A stretch of DNA of 64,000 nt from Allolobophora icterica. Its lineage: Eukaryota; Annelida; Clitellata; Crassiclitellata; Lumbricidae. Under the pieces are notes generated by a model that made no database searches, was not told the origin of the DNA, and worked only from the letters and a program-made list of their open reading frames with translations. Positions 30,701 to 37,343 of the stretch are shown piece by piece. Location: positions 38,995,608 to 39,059,607 of the forward strand of contig OY744605.1 in assembly GCA_963556255.1 (NCBI GenBank), in the 5' to 3' direction. Each line of letters starts with the position of its first letter. Position 1 is the stretch's first letter. A program made the translations under genes and the position numbers.

Positions 30701-33563
30701 ATTGGCCAGCCAACTAATCAATATACTGGCCGCAGGCTGCATGAAAGCCTAGCCACAGGCTACCCGCCGCATCAAACTAATTAATATTCATGAAGAATAA
30801 TTTGCTCGCCTTGCCGAAGGCAAGCCGCCGCTTCAAATTTATGAATATTCACGAACAATGACGTCACTTTTTCAAATTCACTGGCCAGCGACGAGAGACT
30901 TAAGGTCGATTCCAGCTAATGAATATTCACGTAAAATGACGTAGCGTTTACAAAATGGCATCTACATTCAAACTGATGGAAAGAGGTAGGCCCCACTGAT
31001 GTGTATTTTTAGTTACTGGATAGCTAATTGGCTCTGAAAGTTCGGATTATCGCTCAGTCATGGCAAACCATGGGTAAAACAGAGCAGACGACAGAAGACT
31101 TATTGAAGTTTTCTTAAACATTTTAATTATTTAAAATACTTTAATCCCTAAATCCGTTGTAATTAAGTATTAGAAATATCATAAAATATAAAGTATTATA
31201 TAATTGCTCTGCTTAATTATATGACAACAAAGACTTTTTGCCCTGACCTCTGATTCGCCATCGGCCATTTGCAAATGACTGAAGCTCAAATACTAGGGCT
31301 GTACCGAATATTCGCTTCGTATTTGCTTCGGGGTCGAATAGTTGGCCAAACAGCTATTTGGCCGAATAGTAGCGGTCAGACCGAATACGAATAGTGATCA
31401 CATGACATCTGTTTCTGCATAAGCGGCTGCTATAGCGAGTGGACTGAAGTAACTCTCTCATTAACAAAATATATGCTGTGGTTGCAGCAACGTGTTGCCT
31501 ATTGCCTGGACCGCGGTATCGCACTGTCAGTAGTCTCATTCTTTGTGTACAGTGACTGTTTATTTTTAGTTTATGTATTAAATTTGCTGAACTGAAACTT
31601 TTACTTACATTTGAAATGTTGAATGTTGTCGGTTGACCTATTTTGTACACTATTTGTATTCGTATTCGGCCGAATAGTTGGTCCAATTATTCGTATTTGG
31701 CCAAATAGTGATAATCACCTATTCGGTACAACCCTAATTAATACATATCGGTGGTAGGCCCTATGTTTCAAAATGCAGTCAAAGTAAATTTAAATATACC
31801 CTAAAAGGCAGCTCTTTCAAATTTAAGTGTTTCCACCGTGTATCCATCAATTGTAATTGTAATCGTTAACTCCAAATTTCTAAAGCGTTAGTGATCATGG
31901 CAATTATCTCAACAATGCCACCTACAGTCCTACATTCAGTTTTTAAAGTGGGTTGGAATGCGTGGGAACGGTGTTAACACAGCTGTCAAAATTCTTTATT
32001 TGCGTTCTCACTGCTCACACATGCGTTCCAATGAAACTCTTCTTTGGCGTTCCCACTGCTCACACAAAACACTTTAACCACTGCCTACTAGGGCATAGCC
32101 GGGTACTGACCCGGATACCCGGAAATTCCGGGTATTCAACACCCGGAAGACACCCGGACCCGGAGCTGAAAGGTCTTCCGGGTCCGGGTGGGTAAATGTC
32201 AACCAACAGTAACATAATGTAATGACATCAGGAACAGTAAGTTGCCTTGGCGACGGTCTTTGGCTGTCCATGATCTGCCGGCATTTTCTTTTGATTATAG
32301 AGAACTCCAGCAAGTCCCTCTCCCCTCCTCCTTTCGCATAGACACCAACAATTTCCTTTGATGTTGAGAATTCCATCAAGTCCCTCTCCCTCCTCCTTTC
32401 GCCTACACACCGACAATTTCCTTTGATGTTGAAAACTCCATTAAGTCCCTCTCCCCTCCTTCTTTCACCTATGACAATTTCCTTTGATTGTTAAGAACTC
32501 CATCAAGTCTCTCTCCCCTCCTCCTTTCGCCTATGCACCTTTGATTATAGAGAGCTCCAGCAAGTTCCTCTCCCCTCCTCCTTTCACCTATACGGGGACA
32601 ATTCTCATTGATTATTGAGAAAGCCAGCTAGTCCCTCTCTCCCACCCTTTTCGACCATTGCAGATGTTTTCCTTGTTTATTAAAATGTTCTGAAGTTGAT
32701 TCCTAGAGGGTAGAGTGGAGTTATTTTTCGCGACATTGTGTTCGGATTAGAGATTTAAGATTTTAGATTACTTTAGTTTTAATACCCGGACCCGGTACCC
32801 GGACCCGGCAGGTTTTTATTAAAACTACCCGGACCCGGTACCCGGTTGAAAAACGGCACCCGGCTATGCCCTACTGCCTACATTAAAACGAGTCTATAAT
32901 ATAGAAATTTATTTATTGCCGTTAATTTGTAAACAGTTTCATGTCACTTTGACTTTCTCAGCTTTCGTTGTAAATAGTTTCATGTCACTGAAATAGAACA
33001 TTTTAAAGATGCCTTATGAAATAGACTTGGGATTGGATCGGTTTTTGTTTTACACTGTAATGTTTTGATGTTTTGAAGTTACCAAATATATAATTTCACG
33101 TCTTAGGACGGGTAAACATCTAGTATAACATAAACTACGTTAAGTTGAATGTTTTAGCACATTTATCAATAATCATAGAAAATCCCCAGAACTGGAAATA
33201 GACGCCATACACTGTTGCGCTCATAGCTATCATCAGATTGAATTTCATGAGATTCTGCAAGTCTCAAAAACCCAACCACAACGCATCGTAGGCTGGGATC
33301 GCCTTACCTGCCGAGAATGAGTAACATGTTTCTGCAAGCAACGGACGGGCGGACATTATATAAATGCAACAAAAAGTTTTGGTTTAATATATATGCTAAC
33401 TTTTAGCGCTATATAAACTTACTAAATCCGCAATCACTGAAGAAACTTACTTGTCTAGTGTACTGAAACTGTAATCGTTCCATTTACAATCAGTTTCTGT
33501 GCTGCTCAATACAACAGACAACTGAACTGTAATAAAATAACACAGAATTATTCGCAAAATCAT
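550..33563 (-). CDS. IGF2R: Cation-independent mannose-6-phosphate receptor (IGF2R family), 32 exons, 3' end outside window
   Basis: Type I membrane receptor that carries mannose-6-phosphate-tagged lysosomal enzymes from Golgi or cell surface to endosomes. A signal peptide is followed by about 12.5 tandem CIMR/MRH repeats of about 150 residues. Each repeat shows the family landmarks: a YDLS-type start, a YINVCRP-like strand, a Cys pair with AxxC, LxLxYxxGxxC, and a final CxYxFxWxTxxAC. I joined 32 exons by GT-AG sites; all 31 junctions keep phase and give 1,916 codons. Repeat 11 resembles human repeat 11 around [16 protein letters not shown] and [10 protein letters not shown], which fixes the numbering. 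Human CI-MPR has 15 repeats, then one membrane span and a sorting tail; repeats 13 (rest) to 15, any fibronectin II insert and the tail lie left of position 550. The family call is firm; orthology to vertebrate IGF2R is inferred. Binding-residue differences are given under findings. Confidence 0.93.
1021..1066 (+). repeat. Copy of an exon 32 fragment in intron 31
   Basis: About 40 bp (CTCTCTGGTAGGATAGTC onward) repeats exon 32 bases near 579-620 with few differences. It follows a piece of a dispersed repeat (960-1015) that contains TTATAAAGCGCCTCTC. Confidence 0.7.
1875..2066 (-). CDS. IGF2R: CI-MPR exon 31: end of repeat 12, start of repeat 13
   Basis: Encodes [17 protein letters not shown] and [10 protein letters not shown]. 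Tyr is kept, but Asp or His stands at the Glu position, so repeat 12 has three of four binding residues. Phase 0 to 0. Confidence 0.91.
2636..2785 (-). CDS. IGF2R: CI-MPR exon 30: repeat 12
   Basis: Encodes [14 protein letters not shown] and [11 protein letters not shown], with the Arg strand. Phase 0 to 0. Confidence 0.9.
3878..4087 (-). CDS. IGF2R: CI-MPR exon 29: repeat 12
   Basis: Encodes [20 protein letters not shown] and [11 protein letters not shown], with Gln after Cys. Phase 0 to 0, donor GTAAGA. Confidence 0.92.
4830..5640 (-). mobile_element. CR1/L2-type LINE remnant with internal deletion
   Basis: Minus-strand translation shows [14 protein letters not shown], then [32 protein letters not shown] and [20 protein letters not shown], in several frames. 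These are reverse transcriptase and C-terminal landmarks of CR1/L2-like elements. The catalytic palm with the AFDTVDH and FADD motifs is missing, so the copy is dead. It lies in intron 28 in the same orientation as the gene. Confidence 0.8.
5924..6195 (-). CDS. IGF2R: CI-MPR exon 28: end of repeat 11
   Basis: Encodes [30 protein letters not shown] and [14 protein letters not shown]. Gln follows Cys where human repeat 11 has the IGF2-contact Phe1567. With Arg, an upstream Glu and Tyr it looks more like a sugar-binding repeat. Phase 1 to 0. Confidence 0.92.
6279..6309. repeat. (GTAATT)n microsatellite
   Basis: Five to six copies of a 6-bp unit, in intron 27 just upstream of the exon 28 acceptor. 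Confidence 0.9.
6706..6837 (-). CDS. IGF2R: CI-MPR exon 27: repeat 11
   Basis: Encodes [15 protein letters not shown] and [16 protein letters not shown]. Phase 1 to 1. Confidence 0.9.
7191..7323 (-). CDS. IGF2R: CI-MPR exon 26: end of repeat 10, start of repeat 11
   Basis: Encodes [14 protein letters not shown] and [11 protein letters not shown]. The latter matches the start of human repeat 11, the IGF2-binding repeat. Phase 0 to 1. Confidence 0.9.
8472..8616 (-). CDS. IGF2R: CI-MPR exon 25: repeat 10
   Basis: Encodes [15 protein letters not shown] and [12 protein letters not shown]. Phase 2 to 0, donor GTAAGT. Confidence 0.89.
8820..9255 (+). mobile_element. LINE 3' remnant (reverse transcriptase C-terminus)
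   Basis: Plus-strand translation gives [18 protein letters not shown], then after a frameshift [16 protein letters not shown] and SLKAFLF, the usual C-terminal end of CR1/L2 group reverse transcriptases. It ends near an ATACA and GTAT tract. It is antisense to the receptor gene, in intron 24. Confidence 0.82.
9489..9555 (-). CDS. IGF2R: CI-MPR exon 24: repeat 10, 67-nt exon
   Basis: A very short exon encoding [17 protein letters not shown], the AxxC element of repeat 10. It fits between exons 23 and 25 in phase (1 to 2). No binding Gln. Confidence 0.86.
10155..10312 (-). CDS. IGF2R: CI-MPR exon 23: repeat 10
   Basis: Encodes [17 protein letters not shown] and [10 protein letters not shown]. 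Phase 2 to 1, acceptor TTTTGTAG. Confidence 0.88.
11381..11603 (-). CDS. IGF2R: CI-MPR exon 22: end of repeat 9
   Basis: Encodes [23 protein letters not shown] and [16 protein letters not shown]. His replaces the binding Tyr (human Tyr1360), so the classical repeat-9 site looks lost. Phase 1 to 2. Confidence 0.91.
12195..12417 (-). CDS. IGF2R: CI-MPR exon 21: repeat 9
   Basis: Encodes [27 protein letters not shown] and AGACVGQGN. Val stands where human repeat 9 has the binding Gln1292. Phase 0 to 1. Confidence 0.9.
12540..12800 (+). mobile_element. LINE 3' remnant with GATT-type tail
   Basis: [17 protein letters not shown] and [10 protein letters not shown] are C-terminal reverse transcriptase residues, followed by an imperfect GATT repeat tail like that of the intact LINE at 53.8 kb. 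In intron 20, antisense to the gene. Confidence 0.78.
12956..13392 (-). mobile_element. Non-autonomous hAT element, family A copy 1
   Basis: A 437-bp element rich in ATTCGGCCGAATA palindromes, with inverted ends (TAGGGCTGTACCGAATA, left copy partly mutated). It is flanked by a perfect 8-bp duplication ACAGATGC (12,948-12,955 and 13,393-13,400), typical of hAT. No coding capacity. A second copy in the opposite orientation is at 31,294. Confidence 0.86.
13591..13674 (-). CDS. IGF2R: CI-MPR exon 20: end of repeat 8
   Basis: A short 84-nt exon encoding [19 protein letters not shown]. Glu and Tyr five residues apart complete the four binding residues in repeat 8. Phase 0 to 0, acceptor TTTTAG. 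Confidence 0.88.
14117..14307 (-). CDS. IGF2R: CI-MPR exon 19: repeat 8, Gln and Arg
   Basis: Encodes [22 protein letters not shown] and [10 protein letters not shown], with Gln and Arg of a sugar-binding repeat. Its acceptor and first bases are duplicated just upstream at 14,402-14,540. Phase 1 to 0, donor GTAAGT. Confidence 0.9.
14279..14540. repeat. Tandem duplication of the exon 19 acceptor region with AAT repeats
   Basis: 14,279-14,400 and 14,402-14,540 are near-identical: the exon 19 acceptor with about 30 nt of exon, then a sequence ending in (AAT)n/(ATT)n that can fold back. The distal copy is a decoy acceptor upstream of the real one. Confidence 0.85.
15135..15428 (-). CDS. IGF2R: CI-MPR exon 18: end of repeat 7, start of repeat 8
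   Basis: Repeat 7 ends without the usual FxW strand ([13 protein letters not shown]), so it is the most divergent repeat. Repeat 8 begins with KYDLSPLM and YYINVCRPI. Phase 1 to 1. Confidence 0.9.
15820..16148. mobile_element. Non-autonomous hAT element, family B
   Basis: A 329-bp element with ends CAGCGGTTCCCAAAC and GTTTGGGAAACTCTG and a perfect 8-bp duplication ACCTAAAA (15,812-15,819 and 16,149-16,156). The ends carry GGGTCGCGACCC palindromes. In intron 17. Confidence 0.92.
16338..16491 (-). CDS. IGF2R: CI-MPR exon 17: repeat 7
   Basis: Encodes [20 protein letters not shown] and [13 protein letters not shown]. No binding Gln, and the Cys of YxxGxxC is missing. Phase 0 to 1. Confidence 0.87.
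16790..17010 (+). mobile_element. LINE 3' remnant with (ATACA)n tail
   Basis: A broken reading frame resembles [10 protein letters not shown] and [14 protein letters not shown], and ends with TGAGAGGCGCTTTATAAAT and six ATACA units. It is related to the 8.8-kb remnant. In intron 16, antisense to the gene. Confidence 0.74.
17131..17343 (-). CDS. IGF2R: CI-MPR exon 16: end of repeat 6, start of repeat 7
   Basis: Encodes [15 protein letters not shown], then [18 protein letters not shown]. Phase 0 to 0. Confidence 0.9.
17447..17672 (-). mobile_element. tRNA-derived SINE
   Basis: Read on the minus strand, GTGGCTCAGTGGTAAGTTCG (A-box-like) and GGTTCGAATCCCACT (B box) form a tRNA-like head at about 17,610-17,672. 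A CCTTGGGCAAGTC core follows, then a tail with AGGCGCTATAGAAAT. In intron 15, same orientation as the gene. Confidence 0.8.
18198..18362 (-). CDS. IGF2R: CI-MPR exon 15: repeat 6
   Basis: Encodes [14 protein letters not shown] and VNITLVCN. The start was set at 18,362 because a nearer AG (18,338) would meet a stop, while this one, after a T-rich tract, continues phase 0 from exon 14. Donor GTATGT. Confidence 0.83.
18826..19003 (-). CDS. IGF2R: CI-MPR exon 14: repeat 6
   Basis: Encodes [20 protein letters not shown] and SAGICLTEV; no binding Gln. Phase 2 to 0, donor GTGAGT. Confidence 0.91.
19421..19708 (-). CDS. IGF2R: CI-MPR exon 13: repeat 5 (Arg, Glu, Tyr), start of repeat 6
   Basis: [10 protein letters not shown] gives the binding Arg; [11 protein letters not shown] gives Glu and Tyr five residues apart, as in human Glu709 and Tyr714. 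The two Cys that normally sit in GDxC and CxY are Tyr and Arg here, a matched loss of one disulphide. Phase 2 to 2. Confidence 0.91.
20271..20394. repeat. 17-bp minisatellite, 7 copies
   Basis: Unit CTCCAGCCAACCACCAC, nearly perfect, starting every 17 bp from 20,276 to 20,378, in intron 12. Open frames here (rich in Trp and Val, or Pro and His) are products of the repeat. Confidence 0.93.
20665..20842 (-). CDS. IGF2R: CI-MPR exon 12: repeat 5, binding Gln
   Basis: Encodes [19 protein letters not shown] and GACQVQKN. The Gln aligns with human Gln644 of the repeat-5 phosphodiester-type site. Phase 1 to 2. Confidence 0.9.
21387..21524 (-). CDS. IGF2R: CI-MPR exon 11: end of repeat 4, start of repeat 5
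   Basis: Encodes [15 protein letters not shown] and [12 protein letters not shown]. Phase 1 to 1, donor GTACAA. Confidence 0.9.
21787..21948 (-). CDS. IGF2R: CI-MPR exon 10: repeat 4
   Basis: Encodes [15 protein letters not shown] and [10 protein letters not shown], the YxxGxxC and following Cys strand. Phase 1 to 1. Confidence 0.9.
22401..22523 (-). CDS. IGF2R: CI-MPR exon 9: repeat 4
   Basis: Encodes IVLNVCDDL and AGAAICLIS. Leu replaces the sugar-contacting Gln, so this repeat probably does not bind the sugar. Phase 1 to 1, donor GTGAGT. Confidence 0.9.
23095..23340 (-). mobile_element. LINE 3' remnant with (AATA)n tail
   Basis: Minus-strand frame includes [20 protein letters not shown], the last residues of a CR1/L2-type polymerase, followed by an AATAAATAAATAA tail at the left edge. 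In intron 8. Confidence 0.72.
23471..23626 (-). CDS. IGF2R: CI-MPR exon 8: end of repeat 3 (Glu and Tyr), start of repeat 4
   Basis: [17 protein letters not shown] keeps Glu and Tyr five residues apart, as human Glu460 and Tyr465, completing a four-residue mannose-6-phosphate site. Repeat 4 starts with AKYDLSRLI. Phase 1 to 1. Confidence 0.91.
24119..24222 (-). CDS. IGF2R: CI-MPR exon 7: repeat 3, binding Arg
   Basis: Encodes [11 protein letters not shown] and [11 protein letters not shown]. The Arg aligns with human Arg435. Phase 2 to 1. Confidence 0.9.
24428..24620 (-). CDS. IGF2R: CI-MPR exon 6: repeat 3, binding Gln
   Basis: Encodes YSMNLCSL and [10 protein letters not shown]. The Gln after Cys aligns with human Gln392 of the repeat-3 mannose-6-phosphate site. 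Phase 1 to 2. Confidence 0.9.
25487..25976. mobile_element. Non-autonomous hAT element, family C
   Basis: A 490-bp element with ends CAGTGGTTCTCAACC and GGTTGAGAACCGCTG and a perfect 8-bp duplication TTCTACTC (25,479-25,486 and 25,977-25,984). It resembles the widespread Charlie-like non-autonomous hATs. It lies in intron 5, 28 bp from the exon 5 donor. Confidence 0.93.
26013..26169 (-). CDS. IGF2R: CI-MPR exon 5: end of repeat 2, start of repeat 3
   Basis: Encodes [15 protein letters not shown] and then [12 protein letters not shown]. The phase-1 end joins exon 6 in frame. A hAT element with its duplicated target lies only 28 bp beyond the donor (25,479-25,984). Confidence 0.9.
26375..26726. 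repeat. 176-bp tandem duplication covering a hAT left end and host flank
   Basis: 26,375-26,550 and 26,551-26,726 are essentially identical. Each contains 23 bp of flanking DNA including the target duplication CTGTATGA plus the first about 150 bp of the element at 26,398. The duplication therefore arose after insertion. Confidence 0.92.
26398..27740. mobile_element. Non-autonomous hAT-type element, family D
   Basis: A 1.34-kb element with ends TAGGGAGTAACCGATAAGC and rich in CCGATAACCGATACCGATA, closing in CAGTTACTCCCTA. The 8-bp target copies are CTGTATGA and CTGCATGA (one mismatch). No long frame. In intron 4. Confidence 0.84.
28100..28299 (-). CDS. IGF2R: CI-MPR exon 4: middle of repeat 2
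   Basis: Encodes GSAACMFRNS and SLFISYATT, ending in [10 protein letters not shown]. The Gln of sugar-binding repeats is Met here. Phase 1 to 0, donor GTCAGT. Confidence 0.9.
28537..28965. mobile_element. Non-autonomous hAT-type element, family E
   Basis: A 429-bp element with ends TAGGGATTGACCGGAAA and TTTCCGGTCAATCCCTA and a perfect 8-bp duplication CACAATAT (28,529-28,536 and 28,966-28,973). Internal CGGAAACGAACCGG motifs. In intron 3. Confidence 0.93.
29436..29673 (-). CDS. IGF2R: CI-MPR exon 3: end of repeat 1, start of repeat 2
   Basis: Carries the repeat-closing [10 protein letters not shown] and the next repeat's LNPLIK and MYINVCRD strands. An acidic and glycine run ([10 protein letters not shown]) lies before the YINVC strand. 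Phase 0 to 1, donor GTAAGT. Confidence 0.9.
30261..30558 (-). CDS. IGF2R: CI-MPR exon 2: most of repeat 1
   Basis: Encodes the YLLSLCQPL strand, a Cys-Gln (SVCQISG) like mannose-6-phosphate-binding repeats, and LMLEGYDDC. The position of the binding Arg is Lys here. Acceptor TTTTAG, donor GTGAGT, phase 2 to 0. Confidence 0.9.
30740..30960. promoter_or_regulatory. Possible regulatory cluster in intron 1
   Basis: A CRE-like TGACGTCA at 30,859-30,866 and a second TGACGTAG near 30,938 lie among three copies of ATGAATATTCA-like palindromes and GCCTAGCCACAGGCTAC-type hairpins. Position in the first intron fits an enhancer, but the role is inferred only from motifs. Confidence 0.25.
31294..31736 (+). 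mobile_element. Non-autonomous hAT element, family A copy 2
   Basis: 443 bp, the inverse-orientation relative of 12,956-13,392, with ends TAGGGCTGTACCGAATATTC and ATTCGGTACAACCCTA. Target copies TCAAATAC and ATTAATAC share five of eight bases, so the insertion is old or the flank is damaged. Confidence 0.82.
32089..32873. mobile_element. Non-autonomous hAT-type element, family F, with internal tandem repeat
   Basis: A 785-bp element with ends TAGGGCATAGCCGGGT and ACCCGGCTATGCCCTA and a perfect 8-bp duplication CTGCCTAC (32,081-32,088 and 32,874-32,881). About 32,290-32,650 holds five diverged copies of a unit with CAAGTCCCTCTCCCCTCCTC, about 65-75 bp each. Confidence 0.93.
33451..33563 (-). 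CDS. IGF2R: CI-MPR exon 1: signal peptide and start of repeat 1
   Basis: The chosen start gives [16 protein letters not shown], a typical hydrophobic signal peptide, with A at -3 of the ATG. An in-frame ATG 33 nt upstream (33,596) would add a charged stretch and has a weaker context. The exon ends phase 2 at a GTAAGT donor. Confidence 0.82.
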
Positions 33564-33869
33564 TGTCCGGCTATCTTTCTTGGTCCGTTGCTCCATGTGG
33601 GTCACAAGACTCCAATCCAATCCAAAACATCGTACACGAGTCAACGCACTAACGCCGCATTCCTTTAGCGTTGTAAACACAAACCTTCAATTCAATGCTA
33701 CGATCCAGGCCTGAATATTAATTACCGACCGCTGAAAAATGAAAAGATCATTATTTTGACCTATTTAGACTAGTTGACCTGTTACTTGATATTATAGACC
33801 CAGGGCGTCTCGCATTAGTTAGAAACGTACTCGATAACTTTGGCAGATCAGCAACGACTCGAGCGACGA

Positions 33870-34165
33870 CAGTTAATCCTCGATCGTACCCTGGAAATCC
33901 GACTTGGACCTCTTTTGGACTATATATATTCTCTGGAACCCCCTTTGATTTGGTTTGGCCTCCTGGAAATTGGATTTGGACCTCTTTTGGACCACTCTCT
34001 GGAACCCCCTCCTGATCTGGTACTCTGAAAATCGGACTATGACGCTTTTGGACTACTCTCTGGAAACCCTCTGATCTGATGTAGCGCTCGTGCATAGGCT
34101 GGTGCCCTGCGCTTGGCCTTCGAGTGGCGCTTTAGAAGTTTGGAGATTACGATTACGATTACGAT
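33870..34165 (+). repeat. Dispersed repeat with 60-70 bp sub-units and GATTAC tail
   Basis: Sub-units carry GGACCTCTTTTGGAC and CTCTGGAACCCC. The last is followed by GCTGGTGCCCTGCGCTTGGC and a (GATTAC)n tail, like the 3' end of a SINE. A second copy lies inside the hAT element at 35,163-35,346. Confidence 0.72.
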
Positions 34166-34765
34166 CATACCGTAAAATAAATTCGGACGACGTAGGCCTA
34201 TTCCGCAACCTGAGGGGAAGTTTAACCACCCTGCCCAGAATATCTCAGGTAATAGATATAGGCCTACGTAATTTTAATTGTGTCTATGATAGGGCTTTCC
34301 GTGTCAAAAAAAGTCATGATCAGAGAAGCCATTTCAAACTTTATAGGACAATCGTACGACTTTAATTTTAAAAGTCGTTGGACCATTATATATGGTCAAA
34401 TATTTTAATATTTTCAGTAGGGCTTATCAGATGTGAGGCATATAGGTCCTAAAGAGAAATTGACAGTCCAATATTATTAATCCTAGGTTCGTCGGCGTTG
34501 TGGTAAACCGCGTAGAGTCAAAATCAACATCGTGTGACCATCGTGTGCGGGACTTTGCGTAGGCCTAGTTCAAGGTAACCTATACCCAGTAAATTTTGGT
34601 TTCGCAGGAACTGCAAGTATTAGTATGGTAGGGGAACACGTGTTCTTTAGATCTATTTCATGGTTTTCGAGGATGCAAAACCTAAAGAAGGTATACACAC
34701 CATTGTACGGCCATCGATCGGATAACCTTGTAGTTCAAGGTCACGTACGTATTCATTCTCTAGAA

Positions 34766-35923
34766 CAGTGGTTCTTAACCGGTGTGTCGCGACACACTAT
34801 AGTGTGTCGCGAATCGACCGGGACTCCGGGAGTGTGTCGCGTACATAAACATGGTGTGTCGTTGGTGTGTCGCGAAAACTTGGTGTGTCGCGAATTCTCA
34901 CAGCCTACGTCCGTCACTGTTGCATTAGGCTACACTTACTTAAAGTTTAGCGGACGTAGGCTGTGAGAATTCGTAGCACTATATATCTATTCTAGTATAT
35001 CACAATCTGGAATGGCCATGATGTTTAGGCCTACCTTATACAGTATAGTCCCCTACACGTTTGCGACCGTGCGGATGTAAACTTTTACCCATTAGGCCTA
35101 CTGTAACATTCGAAATGGATAACCCTAAATTTCTCAGAATAAAACGAAAATTTTACGATTCTACAACCTCTTTTGGACTACTCTTTGGAAAACCCGCTCT
35201 GATTTGATCTGACCTTGGAAACCGAATTGGGCCTCTTTTGGACTACTCTCTGGAACCCCTCTCTAATTTGACGTAGCGCCCATGATAGGCTGGTGCCCTG
35301 CGCTTGGCCTTCGAGTTGCGCTTTAGAAGTTTTGAGATTACGATTACTGATGATGCGAAATCAGATTTGGTAATAATGAGACGAATTCTAGCACCAACAG
35401 GAGTGAATGCGAAAATGATGCTGCTGCCACTGCTAGTTTTATAATAGTAAACCAATCATGAAAAACATGAAAAATAAGAAATCTAGACTGAAGGATATGC
35501 ACAAGAAATCCTCAAGAACTCAGTTCTGGGCTAAGACGTAAAAGATCTCGAAGAACATTACAAAACACTGGCGAGCAAAGCAATCAAAGAGTAGGCCTAG
35601 GTTTCATTTCATAGTTTCTACTTATATGAGCAAGGTTTTTCTCAGATGATCAACATAAAGAACAAAAAACGAAACAAATTGGTTAGATAGAAAAATCTTA
35701 GAGCAAAAATCCCACTAAATGTTGCTAAGTTAAAGTAGAAACCAAAGGACTCAACATGAAATTGTTATCATTGCAAATGATAACAATTAAAAATTTAAAG
35801 TATATAACTAGTTTAACTTTAACATTTTTAACATTATTCACACACGACAATAGCGGTGGTGTGTCTCCAAATTTGGTTGCAAGTTTAGGTGTGTCGTGTG
35901 TCAAAAAAGGTTAAGAACCACTG
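34766..35923. mobile_element. hAT element with perfect termini, non-autonomous
   Basis: 1,158 bp. Ends CAGTGGTTCTTAACC and GGTTAAGAACCACTG are perfectly complementary, flanked by a perfect 8-bp duplication CTCTAGAA (34,758-34,765 and 35,924-35,931). GTGTGTCGCGA motifs lie at both ends. No transposase frame was found; the interior includes a copy of the 33.9-kb repeat. Confidence 0.95.
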
Positions 35924-36069
35924 CTCTAGAAAATTCTGAAAAAAAGATGCCAATGCTGAGTCGGTGCTAATTAAGTTGCTAACACACCAAAGCGCCACCT
36001 ATAGGCCTAGTCATATAAATTAAGTCACGTACTAGACTTTTAATGGTCAATCCATGGCTTACCCCAACA

Positions 36070-36716
36070 GCAATGTAATATGGAAACCATATGGGCTTCA
36101 TATGGGATGCCATATGTCAGGGATCTCTAGATTCATCTGGTTTGCACCCGACAGCCCATATTGAATGCATATGTGCAAGCCATCTGGGCTTTAAATGGTA
36201 TGCATATGGTATCTATATGGCACCACGTCATCTAAACCATATGTATGCAATATAGATACCAGATCTTTACCAATCTGCATTCTATATAGAATCTATATTG
36301 TTTCTATATGTAACCAGCTGATCTATGCCATATGTTTACCATATAGATACAAGATCCTTACCAATCTGCATTCTATATAGAATCCATATTGTTTCTACAT
36401 GTAACTATCTGATCTACAAAGTATGTATGCCATATGCGATCCAATATGGCAGGGATCCCTAGATTCATCTGGTTTGCACCCGACAGCCCATATTGAATGC
36501 ATATGTCCAAGCCATCTGGCCTTCAAATGGTATCCATACGTCATACATATGGCACAAGATGATCTATGCCATATGTTTACCACATAGATACAAGATCCTT
36601 TGCCAATCTGCATTCTATATAGAATCCATATTGTTTCTATATGTAGCTACCTGGTCTATGCCATATGTATACAATATAGATACCAGATCCTTTACCAATC
36701 TGCATACTATATATAA
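36070..36716. repeat. Satellite of about 92 bp, left block
   Basis: Units contain GATCTATGCCATATGT, ACCAGATCCTTTACC and CTGCAT-CTATATAGAATC. Starts of GTTTCTATATGTAAC are 91-92 bp apart where the array is regular. A longer segment with CCCGACAGCCCATATTGAAT is interspersed, giving a higher-order pattern. Array continues at 38,615. Confidence 0.85.
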
Positions 36717-37124
36717 TAGGGTGGTTCTGACTTTCATGGGGAAAAATTAAAATTGTTTTTTCTTGACTTTCCGCTTTTAGTTGTGTTCCAATGAATATAA
36801 AAGAAATTTGTGCAAAGTTATAGAACATTATCTTGTCATTTAGGGGTAGCTCAATAACATTTAATTTTGACATAAAGGTATTTAAAAAGAAATTTTTCCA
36901 TTATCCATCATTTTTAATATTTTCTTTACCTAATGAAACAACAATGTTTAATTGTTGTTATTATTAAGTGAACAAACTGTTAAAGTAATAGTTCTAAATA
37001 ATTTCAATTAATTAGTATGACTTTATGTTATTATGTAATAATAATAGGCCTATATGGCTCACAAATCATTTGTTGAAGTTTATTTTGACTTTAGCATTTC
37101 TTTCTTGCATTCTGTGATCATACA

Positions 37125-37343
37125 CTACTTGAAACAGATATTGTTTCTGGTTTTCTTTGTAATTATGGAATTGTACTCTTCAATCAAAGCAACTCCTCTT
37201 TCAGCATTGTCATTTACAACTTGCAGATGATGAATAATTTTTGAGGCAACTTTATAGTCATCATGAAGTTCCCATGTTTCAGGATCGCTTTTCAGGAAAT
37301 CACTAGAGATTCTTAGCCAGTCAAAAAATAGCATGGAGTTCAT
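37125..37343 (-). pseudogene. Transposase remnant, C-terminal part
   Basis: Open piece with SSDFLKSDPETWELHDDYK and VVNDNAERGVALIEEYNSII, a signature I associate with invertebrate transposase-like proteins. The C-terminus is degraded. Confidence 0.6.
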
